Shown in pieces: positions 25,779 to 35,900 of a stretch of DNA of 49,939 nt (position 1 is its first letter; each line of letters starts with the position of its first letter). Below the pieces are notes generated by a model. That model was not told the DNA's origin and searched no databases. It saw only the letters and a program-made list of their open reading frames with translations. This DNA comes from Candidatus Thorarchaeota archaeon (GTDB taxonomy: Archaea; Asgardarchaeota; Thorarchaeia; Thorarchaeales; Thorarchaeaceae): contig JAOUFI010000012.1 of assembly GCA_029858305.1 (NCBI GenBank), positions 1 through 49,939 on the forward strand, read 5' to 3'. The translations under genes and the position numbers were made by a program.

Positions 25779-28593
25779 ACTGTAGCTCTCCTTTGGCAAT
25801 TGCTCTTAGGATATCAAGTCTTTCTGTTAGTCCGGGCTCAAGAATTCGTGATGCAGTGGTTGCACCAATACCACGCCCCGCCAATACTAGGAGCGCATTT
25901 TTTCCATACCTTGAAACAAGTTCTGCTGTAAGCACCGCTGCTTTGTACCTCTTCTCTTCACTCCTTGTAAGGGATTCTCCTCTAACACGTTTAGCAATCA
26001 ACTTTGTGAAGTCCTTTTCCGAAATTGAGAGCACCGCTATCATTTTCGAACCGCAAATAGGGCATTCAACTGTTTCCTCGAAGGTTGATATGGTTCTGAC
26101 AGAATCCCAGTGACCTTGAGCCATGCAGACCATCCTAAACTGCTTAGTTAGAAGACGTTCCTCCATCATCCGTAGTACTTCGTTCTCTTCAGTTATCTCT
26201 CCTATTACCTCAAAACGCGTCTTCTCTTCTATGATGAGTCGTGCAAGAGGTGAAGGCTTTGCAGTTTTGACCACATGGATTTTTAATTCGCCTTTAGAGA
26301 ATCTAGTAAAGACCTCTAGGGCTCGTTTCTGATCCATTTTTTCTTCGAGGACTTCACGCATAGCCTCATCGAACACTGGTGTTCCTTCGAATGATTTAAT
26401 GAGATATTTCACTGGAATTTCTTTGGATTTTGCTTCTTTTCGAATAACGTCCATCTTTCTTGCTACATGCACAAATCTTGAGGCAAAATTCTGTGTATGC
26501 TTTACTGCTAATTCTAGAATATGTGATGCCTGATTGGCCGAATACTCTCGCAACACATCAAGTAAGTGCTCCGGATTAATCTCTTCACTCGAGGTGAATA
26601 AGATTCGATATGGATCTCTTTCAACGGCCACACCAATACCAAGCCGTGTTGTTAGAAGTGAAGCGATTACAATTCCTAGGGTTTCATTAGCCCTAGTTCC
26701 AAGTGGTGCATGAAGAATGATACCCGTTCCACATATTTCGAGAATGAATTTGTCTGCAGAAGGAAGGTCACCCAAAACATCCATGGTTTCATTGATAGTT
26801 TCAATAATGTGGTTCTGAGCGTGCCCAGACACTCCATACTCATGATTAAGCCACCTCCTAAATTCTCTATCCTCTTTGGTCATAACTAAATTCCATACTT
26901 TCGCTACTTCTGTAGCCACTTCATATGGAACAGGAATCATCTCTCCCACCCACCGAGGTGCATCAATATCAATACTTGTTACTGGTGAACACATCACCTC
27001 TCCACTACTCTCATCCACACTTACAACAGTCCAAGGTCTACCTCGAATAACAAACACTGAGCCCGCCTCAACATTTGCAGTAACATAGTCCTCGTCCAGG
27101 ACTCCTATAGAGGTCCTAGTGGTAATATCCACCGCGTTGACCTGTTTAATATCAGGAATCGTACTTAATCGTTCATAATAGAACATGCGTGTTCTTGAAC
27201 TCTTAGAAATTCTTGAACCATTTATTTCCAAAAGTCTTCGTCCCGCCATGAACTGGAGAAGCGTGTCCATCTCAGAATTGGATATATCCGAAAAGGGATA
27301 CGCATTTCTCACTAATTCCTGAAGCTCAGGCCTCTCAATTTCACCAACATCCAATAAAAATCCTGAAATCTGATGTCCAAGAACGTCCCACGCTTTCATT
27401 GGGATTCTTGCGTCTTCGACCTTATTCTGCCGAGCTCTTCTGATTATCACACCTGATTCAACTATATCATCAAGATTAATTGTTGAAATTACAATCCCTT
27501 TTGAGGTGCGGCCCACTCCATGACCCGACCTTCCAACACGCTGTACTAGTCTTGAAACTTCTCTAGGGGATGAATATTGAATTACTAGATCTGCTTGCCC
27601 AATATCAATACCAAGCTCCAGACTTGATGTAGCGATTATTGCTTTTGAGCTTCCATTCTTCAGGCGATCTTCTGCAGTCAGTCGAGCATTCTTTGATAAT
27701 GACCCATGATGAACATCAAACTCAAGAGATGGTTTTAATGCTCGCATCTTAACACCAAGGACCTCTGCAAAAGACCTCGTATTGGTGAATACTAGTACTG
27801 AGTTATGAGTTTCAATCAATTGAATTATCTCTTCGAGTCTTGCAACAGAGGGCCCTGGATAGGATATCTTTCTACCAAGTGTCTTATCCCGGTCGGTTGG
27901 CAAAGGCATATCCACTTTTAGGTCCAATTTTTGATTATCATAACCCGCCCATAGCGTCTTGATGGGTTCTGCTCCACTAAGGAGTTTAGCGACCTCGTCT
28001 GGATTTCCCACTGTTGCTGAGAGCCCAATTCGTTGGATTTTCGTACTCACCAGTCGCTGCAACCGCTCAAGACCCAAACTGAGTTGCACTCCTCTTTTAC
28101 TACCAGCTAAATCATGAACTTCATCGACTACTACTGCAAAAACAGTCTTCAGATGGTACTGCAGTCTTTTTCCAGGAAGAATCGCTTGTAAAGACTCTGG
28201 CGTAGTAATTAACAGATTGGGAGGCTTGATTGCTTGTTTTCTTCTAGCATATTGTGTTGTATCACCATGTCTAACATCTACGGTGAGCCCCAAGTGCATG
28301 CATAGTTCTTCAATCCTCTTGAACACATCGCGGTTTAAAGCTCTGAGAGGAGTAATATATATGATATAGAATCCGAATAGTTCTCCTCTCTTTGACATTT
28401 GTTGTAGTTTACTAAGTAGTGGGATGATTGCTGCTTCAGTCTTCCCAGTACCAGTAGGTGCTAGAAGGAGACTGTTCATACTATCATTGAGTATGAAAGG
28501 TATTGCCTTCTCCTGAATCGGTGTAGGTTTAACTATACCCTTCGATTTGAGAAAGGCTACAATATCCTTGCTCAGTGGAGTTGGGACGCTCAT
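25753..28593 (-). CDS. lhr: Lhr-type superfamily 2 helicase
   Basis: Lhr helicases unwind DNA or DNA-RNA hybrids and are linked to repair. The 946-residue protein has a Q-like motif (KPTPIQEKAIP), Walker A LAPTGTGKTE (residue 44 on), DEVHD (motif II), SATVG (motif III), the domain 2 motifs LGIDIGQADLVIQ and RVGRSGHG, and the long winged-helix/beta-barrel Lhr core. A C-terminal zinc site CPICGSKM and a final helical domain (TTASRILEPGLTERLD) follow. The ATG overlaps the preceding small gene's stop (TGATG), and engB follows, so these genes form a unit. Confidence 0.95.
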   Translation of the reverse strand: MSVPTPLSKDIVAFLKSKGIVKPTPIQEKAIPFILNDSMNSLLLAPTGTGKTEAAIIPLLSKLQQMSKRGELFGFYIIYITPLRALNRDVFKRIEELCMHLGLTVDVRHGDTTQYARRKQAIKPPNLLITTPESLQAILPGKRLQYHLKTVFAVVVDEVHDLAGSKRGVQLSLGLERLQRLVSTKIQRIGLSATVGNPDEVAKLLSGAEPIKTLWAGYDNQKLDLKVDMPLPTDRDKTLGRKISYPGPSVARLEEIIQLIETHNSVLVFTNTRSFAEVLGVKMRALKPSLEFDVHHGSLSKNARLTAEDRLKNGSSKAIIATSSLELGIDIGQADLVIQYSSPREVSRLVQRVGRSGHGVGRTSKGIVISTINLDDIVESGVIIRRARQNKVEDARIPMKAWDVLGHQISGFLLDVGEIERPELQELVRNAYPFSDISNSEMDTLLQFMAGRRLLEINGSRISKSSRTRMFYYERLSTIPDIKQVNAVDITTRTSIGVLDEDYVTANVEAGSVFVIRGRPWTVVSVDESSGEVMCSPVTSIDIDAPRWVGEMIPVPYEVATEVAKVWNLVMTKEDREFRRWLNHEYGVSGHAQNHIIETINETMDVLGDLPSADKFILEICGTGIILHAPLGTRANETLGIVIASLLTTRLGIGVAVERDPYRILFTSSEEINPEHLLDVLREYSANQASHILELAVKHTQNFASRFVHVARKMDVIRKEAKSKEIPVKYLIKSFEGTPVFDEAMREVLEEKMDQKRALEVFTRFSKGELKIHVVKTAKPSPLARLIIEEKTRFEVIGEITEENEVLRMMEERLLTKQFRMVCMAQGHWDSVRTISTFEETVECPICGSKMIAVLSISEKDFTKLIAKRVRGESLTRSEEKRYKAAVLTAELVSRYGKNALLVLAGRGIGATTASRILEPGLTERLDILRAIAKGELQYERTRPYW

Positions 28594-28820
28594 CAGTTAG
28601 TCATCTTTCTCATTAGATGGAGGCATTCATTGATTAAGATACGGATATCGGTTCTGAGAGTGACCTCTGCTTCCTCTGATCTTCTCTCCAACATGCTAAT
28701 AATGTGGTCAATCGATTCGTTTTGATTGTCGAGGTCTTCTATTAGCTCTCTTACACTATCCAAGTTGGAAACATGTGTGGCTATGTTTTCAAAAGCAGTT
28801 TTTAGAATGGAATCAGTCAT
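28593..28820 (-). CDS. Small helical protein of unknown function
   Basis: I do not recognise it. The 75-residue product (MTDSILKTAFENIATHVSN onward) is rich in Leu, Ile, Glu and Asp with heptad-like spacing, so a coiled coil is likely. The stop TGA overlaps the Lhr ATG, indicating coupled translation with the helicase. A GTG at 28859 would extend the frame by 13 residues but overlaps the acidic-tailed peptide gene upstream; the ATG at 28820 is preferred. Confidence 0.6.
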   Translation of the reverse strand: MTDSILKTAFENIATHVSNLDSVRELIEDLDNQNESIDHIISMLERRSEEAEVTLRTDIRILINECLHLMRKMTN

Positions 28821-28839
28821 GGGGACAACTTCCCGTGAA

Positions 28840-28956
28840 CTATTCTTCCTCCTCGCCACCGTATACCATGTAGCCCATCGTTAGCAGAATCGCAAGTATC
28901 CCCATTGCCGCTAATAGGATGAACAGAATTGCAATGAAATTCTCGATGGTCTGCAT
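28840..28956 (-). CDS. 38-residue single-span membrane peptide with acidic tail
   Basis: An ATG at 28956 opens a frame starting MQTIENFIAILFILLAAM, continuing as one hydrophobic helix (about residues 7-32) and ending MVYGGEEEE. The four-glutamate end would face the cytoplasm if the N-terminus is outside. It lies 19 bases upstream of the coiled-coil gene on the same strand, so it may belong to the same unit. I know no family match. The composition and neat stop make it a likely gene despite the short length. Confidence 0.55.
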   Translation of the reverse strand: MQTIENFIAILFILLAAMGILAILLTMGYMVYGGEEEE

Positions 28957-29023
28957 TGGAATCTTGTGCTCTCGGAGTTGGTCCACTTATAACCATTGCT
29001 GAATATTGAGGATTGTATCACTC

Positions 29024-29275
29024 TCAAGTTTCAGCAGTACGTTCCTCATAGAACTTGTCTATGAAGGTCCCATAGATGTCAACGGGTTCGGTCAAGGGAT
29101 TGACTTCATCAATTGTCATTTCTATGCTGCAAGACCCGCATTTCACAGTCGCAATCAAATTATCTCGATAGAGCTCGATTTTGATGGCGGTGTTTCCGCA
29201 GGCAGGACATGGATATACATCTGGAATTCGTTTCTGTGGTCTTCGACGCACTTTCTGCCTTCGTCTTCTTCCCAT
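29024..29275 (-). CDS. Elf1-family transcription elongation factor
   Basis: Elf1/ELOF1 is a zinc-ribbon protein that binds elongating RNA polymerase near the DNA entry. The 83-residue product has the basic start MGRRRRQKVRRRPQKR, the zinc pairs CPAC and CGSC about 20 residues apart, and the terminal region LTEPVDIYGTFIDKFYEE that matches eukaryotic Elf1 LSEPVDVY-x-x-x-ID. Length equals that of human ELOF1. It lies upstream of, and is co-oriented with, the two small genes and Lhr. Confidence 0.88.
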   Translation of the reverse strand: MGRRRRQKVRRRPQKRIPDVYPCPACGNTAIKIELYRDNLIATVKCGSCSIEMTIDEVNPLTEPVDIYGTFIDKFYEERTAET

Positions 29276-29436
29276 GATAGCTCACCCTATGCCTATTTCA
29301 CACATACCAGAGCAAATGCCCCGACAGAAATAGAGCAAACTCACCCGCTCTGATGTTGATTTAAGCGTTTTGTTAAGTGTCTAAGTATTGTTATACGAAG
29401 CTTTCTTATTGGTGTATGTTTCGCCCCCGAATAGCA

Positions 29437-29670
29437 ATGCCCGACCTCTCAGAAAATGCTCGGTGTGTGCTTAAGATTCTTGAAGCAGGTGATTCCCTCA
29501 CAACCACCGAGATACTTGAATTAGCTCGTACAGAGAAGTATAGTGGTATATGCACAGACTGTGCAGGTGGCGATGCATTTGTTGCAGCCGCAAATCAGCT
29601 CGTAGAACTGAAACTGATCACAAAGAAGTTTGGCAAAGGCGGATATAGCTGGCAGCTTGCGAAGGATTGA
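29437..29670 (+). CDS. Small winged-helix-like protein
   Basis: The 77-residue product (MPDLSENARCVLKILEAGDS onward) has the helix-helix-turn-helix and wing layout of small archaeal DNA-binding proteins: TTTEILELARTEKY as a possible recognition part, and a GGYSW wing. A CTDC pair is present. Starts further upstream at 29416 or 29377 are in frame; none has a good ribosome site, and a TTTAAG box near 29358 suggests a short leader. Its stop overlaps an alternative TTG start of the next gene, so the pair is probably co-translated. Confidence 0.65.
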   Translation: MPDLSENARCVLKILEAGDSLTTTEILELARTEKYSGICTDCAGGDAFVAAANQLVELKLITKKFGKGGYSWQLAKD

Positions 29671-29675
29671 GCATC

Positions 29676-30917
29676 ATGGTCGACTGGACAAAAATCAGAA
29701 GTGACTTTCCTGCACTTCAACGTAAAATCAATAATCGATCCGTAGTGTATCTTGATAGCGCCTGTATGGCTCTAAAGCCTAAACAAGTCATAGAGGCTAT
29801 GAATGAATACTACGAGAAGTACCCTGCTTGCGCTGGACGAAGCATCCACAAATTTGGTGAAGAAGCATCTAATGCCTATTTAGCTGCTCGAAAAAAATTT
29901 GCTAAATTCTTGAATGCAAGCCACCCAGAAGAGTGTATATGGACCCGCAATGCGACAGAATCTTTGAACATTGTAGCAAGCTCGGTCAGATTGCCTAAAG
30001 GATCGAAAATTGTTACAACCTCTCTTGAGCACCATAGTGGCTCACTACCTTTTATAGAACGGGCAAAAAGAGACGGTTTATCAGTTGAAGTAATCAAAGC
30101 CCGGACGGATGGCACCTTTGATATTGAGGACTGGAAACGAACGGTTGACAACAACACAAGTTTAGTATCTGTCGTACACTCTTCTAATGTCACAGGTACC
30201 GTAGCTCCCCTGAAGGAAATCATTGAGATTGCTCATGATCGTGGTGCACTTGTTATGAGTGACGACGCTCAATATGCTCCACATCACCCTCTCGATGTAC
30301 AAGCGCTTGATGTTGATTTCTCAGCTATTTCGGCCCATAAGATGTGTGGCCCTACTGGTATGGGTGTATTATACGGTAAGCTAGAACATCTAAAATCCAT
30401 GAACATGTTCTTGTATGGTGGCGATACTGTTCGTGATGTCCATTTTGAGAACGGAAAAATCATTCCCGAATATCTCCCACCTCCTGAAAAGTTCGAGGCG
30501 GGTTTACAGAATTATGCTGGTGCAATCGGAGCTGGAGCAGCAGCTGAATATCTCTTGTCGATTGGGATGGAAGAGATTGAGAAACACGAACGCACACTCC
30601 TTGAGATTGTTGTTAAAAGGCTACTCGAAATGAATCATGTACACATTCTTGGAACTGATGACATTACTATCAAGACGGGATTAGTTACTTTCCGTGTAGA
30701 TACTATTCCATCAGCACATGATGTTGCCACTTTCCTAAATGATGAATTCAATGTAATGGTAAGATCTGGCTGGCACTGTGCTGGACCTTTTCATTATCAA
30801 ATGGGCATTGACCCTAAGAAGGGAACTGTACGTGCTAGCTTCTATCTTTACAATAATATGGAAGATGTCAATGCTTTCCTTGAGGGTCTTACAAAACTTA
30901 TTGAAATTAGCTCTTAG
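29676..30917 (+). CDS. Cysteine desulfurase-like class V aminotransferase
   Basis: The 413-residue PLP enzyme resembles SufS/CsdA: VVYLDSACMALKPKQVIEAM at the start, TRNATESLNIVASSV, SLEHHSGSLPFIERAK, the PLP lysine in SAHKMCGPTGMG (about residue 220) and a cysteine in SGWHCAGPFHY near the C-terminus, where SufS has its catalytic Cys. It probably supplies sulfur for Fe-S clusters or tRNA thiolation. No scaffold genes are beside it. The ATG at 29676 follows AAGGAT. Confidence 0.9.
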   Translation: MVDWTKIRSDFPALQRKINNRSVVYLDSACMALKPKQVIEAMNEYYEKYPACAGRSIHKFGEEASNAYLAARKKFAKFLNASHPEECIWTRNATESLNIVASSVRLPKGSKIVTTSLEHHSGSLPFIERAKRDGLSVEVIKARTDGTFDIEDWKRTVDNNTSLVSVVHSSNVTGTVAPLKEIIEIAHDRGALVMSDDAQYAPHHPLDVQALDVDFSAISAHKMCGPTGMGVLYGKLEHLKSMNMFLYGGDTVRDVHFENGKIIPEYLPPPEKFEAGLQNYAGAIGAGAAAEYLLSIGMEEIEKHERTLLEIVVKRLLEMNHVHILGTDDITIKTGLVTFRVDTIPSAHDVATFLNDEFNVMVRSGWHCAGPFHYQMGIDPKKGTVRASFYLYNNMEDVNAFLEGLTKLIEISS

Positions 30918-30954
30918 AAAAACCGGTACCAGAAATGGTACAGGCTCATCATCT

Positions 30955-32748
30955 TCAACTTATTTCCTTCTGAATTGCTCCCTTTAGCCGCTTGATTTCT
31001 TGAACCGGATCTGCGAACTCAAATCCATTGATTGAAATATCTAACGAATCTCTGAATTCCTTAACAAGGCCATACATTGCAACATATCTGCCAAGTATTT
31101 TATCAGAGGTCAGTCTGAGTGGTTCATCTTCCTTGCCCGATTTGGTGATTATTTTGTGAGCTTCCTCAGCTGTCATTCCTAGTAGTTTTTCACCAATATT
31201 CCCAAAAAGTGTGGCTTTTATCGAACCCGAACCATCATCTACTGTGATTTTATAGAGCATTCTGGGTTCAGGGTTTTTAACAGGTCCACAAGACTTACAG
31301 TTATACCCGTCTTCTGTAGTTTCGAGTTTCTTATTACAGGTTGGGCATGCTTGATAGATCACTCCTGTCTGCCCGATTCCTACTATGATGCCACAGATCT
31401 CAACATTTTTCCCTACCGTGCCATTATCAATATCTCCTATGAGCACTCTTGATGCTTGAGTTTGCACAGACTCAAAGGATACCTGAGAGAGGTCAAGCTG
31501 TTTCAATTGAGAGTCCTTAGGATTCAGTACGAGTTCAGCTTTTCGACCAACTGTAAACTCTAGCCCTCCCCTGAATCCCTCTTTCGTGTATCCATGAAGG
31601 ATTCTAATCACGTCTCCCTCTTTGACTTTAGCTATCTTATCTACATCATCTTCCCAAAAGGTCACACGAATCTTACTGGTCTGGTCTGCAATAACTACAT
31701 TCCGTACCTGTCCCTCACTACCATCTTTTTTCGTGAAGTTTCTTACATCATAGATTGTTACCGCTTTACCCTCGATATCGACATCCCACATGTTCGTTGT
31801 GAGATCTCCAATATTTTTCATACCTAGAGGAACTGAGCTGCTTGATGACCCAACTGGTGTTTCCACTGTCCTCATTTGATCCTTGAGTTTTCTTTCTATC
31901 TTTGCATTATTGCCTGCATGAATCTCAATCTCGTTTCCTTCCCGATTAGATTTAGTATATGCTCCTGTAACTCTGATTATCTCATCTGGTTGAGCATCCT
32001 CCATCTCTTCCGCTCTGTCATCCCAAAATACGAGCCTTGCTTTTCCGGTATCATCTGCAACAATCATAGACAATACTTTGCCCTCACTATTATCCTTCTT
32101 TCTTGTGAAAGTTGTTAGATTGAATACTCTCTGTACTTTGACTTTCATAGTGACATCGAAGAGTCTATCCTGAAGACCACTGATTTTCAACTCCTCTGAT
32201 ACAGGTCGTGCATCAAAATCAATGCCCATCTCTTCCGCCTCATCATCTTCTAGAGGTTGTATTGTTCCCATGCGTCCAATATTAAGCTCGATAGCATCAC
32301 CAAGCCCCATCTTGACATAAGCTCCTCTGACTTGTACAATACTACCTAGTGTGAGAATATCTTCTGAAATAGCTCGGGTCATGTCATCCCAGAGAACTAC
32401 TCTGATACTACCAGTTTCATCTCGGAGGAAGACACTTGCAACTTTTCCCTCTGTTCCGTCTGATTTCTGGAACGTTCGCACAGCACTGATGTTATCAATA
32501 ATACCTACCAGTGCGTTAACATTCTTTGTAGATTCTGTAATGTCTTCTATTCTTTGACGTGCACTTGGTGCCACTTTATGCAGGTCCACACCAAGTTCTC
32601 TGGCCACGATCATTGCGGCAGACTCATCATTAATGACTTCTGGGCCAAGTTCTTGACGCTTCTCCTGAATCATTGTCAGGATATCATTGCGTTCAAAGTC
32701 AGACCTATGCTTTAGAATTAGTTCAATCGTTTCTTCAAGCGTTAACAA
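30955..32748 (-). CDS. rpa: RPA-like single-stranded DNA-binding protein with four OB folds
   Basis: The 597-residue protein has three similar OB folds, each with a G-K-V-x-x-hydrophobic and D-x-T-G/S-x-x-R-V/L-x-F/L-W-D/E-D pattern (around residues 75-170, 195-290 and 315-410). A fourth OB fold carries a zinc ribbon (CPTC and CKSC, residue 475 on), as in the C-terminal domain of RPA70. It coats single-stranded DNA in replication and repair. An in-frame GTG at 32757 lies inside the AAGGTGA ribosome site, so the TTG at 32748 is the likelier start. It is divergent from PolD DP2 across a TTTAAA-containing gap. Confidence 0.92.
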   Translation of the reverse strand: MLTLEETIELILKHRSDFERNDILTMIQEKRQELGPEVINDESAAMIVARELGVDLHKVAPSARQRIEDITESTKNVNALVGIIDNISAVRTFQKSDGTEGKVASVFLRDETGSIRVVLWDDMTRAISEDILTLGSIVQVRGAYVKMGLGDAIELNIGRMGTIQPLEDDEAEEMGIDFDARPVSEELKISGLQDRLFDVTMKVKVQRVFNLTTFTRKKDNSEGKVLSMIVADDTGKARLVFWDDRAEEMEDAQPDEIIRVTGAYTKSNREGNEIEIHAGNNAKIERKLKDQMRTVETPVGSSSSSVPLGMKNIGDLTTNMWDVDIEGKAVTIYDVRNFTKKDGSEGQVRNVVIADQTSKIRVTFWEDDVDKIAKVKEGDVIRILHGYTKEGFRGGLEFTVGRKAELVLNPKDSQLKQLDLSQVSFESVQTQASRVLIGDIDNGTVGKNVEICGIIVGIGQTGVIYQACPTCNKKLETTEDGYNCKSCGPVKNPEPRMLYKITVDDGSGSIKATLFGNIGEKLLGMTAEEAHKIITKSGKEDEPLRLTSDKILGRYVAMYGLVKEFRDSLDISINGFEFADPVQEIKRLKGAIQKEIS

Positions 32749-32808
32749 ACAAGTCACCTTCCACTATATGTTTGGTGGCGTCTTATTATGTACTAGTCTT
32801 GTCCCGTT

Positions 32809-32817
32809 CCTTTAAAG
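32809..32817. promoter_or_regulatory. Shared TTTAAA box between rpa and polC
   Basis: CCTTTAAAG sits between the divergent rpa and DP2 genes, 52-60 bases from the former start and about 95 from the latter. Because TTTAAA is its own reverse complement it could serve either direction. Confidence 0.35.
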
Positions 32818-32908
32818 TAATCTACTCTTTTACAACGAGCTTGGAGATTTTTAGGTTGCTGAAGCGAAACATAGAATACGGAACATGATAGTTCCAATGT
32901 GACGAATT

Positions 32909-35900
32909 GTGATAGAACTCGAACATGACCTTCCAGCTCATAGTATCAGCTACAAGCAGTACTTCGATTCCTTGAATCAAGAAGTCACGAGAATATATGC
33001 TATAGCAGAGGAGGCGCGGTCAAAGGGGTTTGATCCAACCCTGCGGGTCGAGATACCTCCCGCACATGATGTTGCAGCCCGTGTTGAGGCCACATTGGAA
33101 GGTCCATTTGGTGTGGCAAAAAGAATTCGGGAATTGCAGAAGGGCAAGTCCCGAGAAGAGGTTGCATTTGCTGTTGCAAAAGAGATAGCTGAGGGAACAC
33201 TTGGCAATATCACTGAATCTGAAAAAGCTGCTGAGAAAGCGGTACGAGTTGCCTTGGCCATTCTAACAGAGAGTATCACCGCGGCCCCAATTGAGGGTAT
33301 TGCAAATGTGAAAATACGTGGCTCTGAAAAAGAAGGAAATCAGTATCTTGCGCTCTATCTTGCTGGTCCAATTCGGGCAGCTGGGGGAACCGAGGCTGCA
33401 ATGACTGTTCTTGTGGCTGATTATGTTCGACAAGTACTGAAACTTCCACCATACAAGTCGACTCCTGAAGAAACAGAACGAGCAATTGAAGAAGTAGAGC
33501 TTTATGCACGGAATGTACATCTTCAATACCCAGTTCACCCAGACCTTATCCGGTTTGCAGCAGAAAGACTTCCAATCATGCTAACTGGAGAGCCCACAGA
33601 AGAGTTTGAGGTATCAGGTAGCAGAGATTTGGACCGTATTGAAACAAATCGCGTACGCGGGGGATCTGTCCTTGTCTTGAGTGATGGAGTTGTAGGAAGG
33701 GCTACGAAGTTAGCAAAAATCGTTCACGACGCGAACATTAAGGGTTGGGAATGGTTGGATGAACTTGCTGCAAAAATGTCCAAGGCTAAAGCCCTAGAAG
33801 ATGAAGATAGTGCGGATAAGAAACTTGAACCCAAGTATGACTACTTGTCAGATGTGATTGGTGGAAGACCTGTTTTCTCTCATCCGTCCCGACCTGGTGG
33901 CTTCCGACTGAGGTATGGTCGGTCCCGAAATACAGGCTTGGCAGGAGTGGGAATTCATCCAGCTACCATGTATATCCTTGAAGAATTCCTAGCGACTGGA
34001 ACTCATATTCGTACTGAACGCCCTGGAAAGGGATCGATTGTTGCTCCCGTTGATTCCATTGAAGGTCCAATCGTACTCTTTAAGGATGGTTCTGTCACTC
34101 GATTCTCGCGTCTAGATGATGCCCGTGGTCTTGAAGGTAAAGTAAAGAAGATTCTCTTTTTGGGTGACATTCTTGTGGCATTGGGTGAGTTTCTAGAAAA
34201 TAATCACCCGCTCGTTCCCTCAGGTTATTGTGAGGAATGGTGGTCTCATGATCTCGAAAACGCAATCTCCTCAATTACAAAGATGCAGCTGACAAAAAAA
34301 CTGACCAAGTCTGGTCTTACTGCGGACGATATTAACAAGTTCATTGAATCTCCTCTTGCTCACATACCCTCTCCCACTCAAGCTTTTCATCTATCTAAGA
34401 AACTAAAGGTGCCATTGCATCCATTTTACCTCTATAGGTGGACTGTCCTCTCTGTCAATGAGCTACAAGACCTTCGTGATTGGCTGCTTGGTACAAATAT
34501 GACTGAAACAACAACCGAAGGAGAACGGATAGTCCTCCCTTCCGATAAATCTCATAAATCTCTGCTTGAAAAAGTAGGTATTCCACATAGACTTACGAAA
34601 GATAAGAAAAGAATAGTTCTGACAGATGAACCAATCGCCGTTTTAGCACAAATTGGAAACACGTCAAAGCAGCCAAAAGGGGAAACGGCTTTAGATTATC
34701 TTAACTCAGTTTCACAAGTGCAACTCAGGGACAAAAATGGTTTTTCGATTGGTGCTAGGATGGGGCGACCTGAGAAAGCTGAGGCACGGAAGATGAAACC
34801 TCCAGTTCAAGTTTTATTCCCTGTTGGTCGCTCCAAAGGTACAGAGAGAAGAATGGAAGAGGTTGCCAAAAATGTTCAGTACATCTCCACGCTAGATGCC
34901 TTCGATGAAGCTAATTACAACGGTGAGATATCACCTGAAGTTTCTGGCGTGGAAGTTGAGCTTGTAACTCGAGCCTGCCCTAATTGCGGTTTCAAAACCT
35001 ACGAGTCAAGATGCTTCAAATGCGGCAATCATACAGAAATAGAAGCACGGTGCGCGGAGGAAGGATGCGGTCGTATTATTGATTCTACAACAAATAGGTG
35101 CCCAATAAGTACACATCTTAATCCGAAGCATATGACGACAAGAACGCTCTCAGTAGATTTGAAAGCAGAACTCGACCGAGCTAAGGTCGAGGTTGGAGAG
35201 TTTGAAACACATGGACTCAGGGGAGTCCTTGGCCTCACGAATAGTAACAAAATCCCCGAGTATTTAGGAAAAGGCATTCTTCGTGCGAAACATGATGTGT
35301 ATTGTTACAGGGATGGGACAGCTCGTTTTGATGCTACAGACGCTCCACTAACACATTTTACACCGAAGGAGATTAGCGTCCCAGTCAGTCGTCTTAGAGA
35401 TTTGGGGTATGTTACAGACTATGATGGAGCACCCCTTAACTCAGAAAATCAGATTTTGGAAATCAAAGTACAGGATATCATTGTATCGGAAAAATGTGGA
35501 GACTATCTTTTACGTGTTGGAAGATTTATTGATGATTGTTTAGAAAAAATCTATGGTCTAGAAAGGCACTATAATTTCAATTCTCAAGACGATATTATAG
35601 GGCAGCTAGTTATTGGTCTCGCTCCACATACATCTGCTGGAATAATTGGTAGAATAATCGGATTCACATCTTCAAGTGTCTGCTACGCCCATCCGTATTG
35701 GCATGCTGCAAAACGAAGGAATTGTGATGGTGATGAAGATGCTTTAATCTTGGTTCTTGATGCACTCTTGAACTTCTCTAAACACTATCTACCTGCAGGT
35801 CGTGGCGGTCTAATGGATGCTCCTCTAGTTCTCTCAGTCATTTTGAATCCCAAAGAGGTTGATGACGAGAGCCATAACATGGAGGTGTGTAGACGATATC

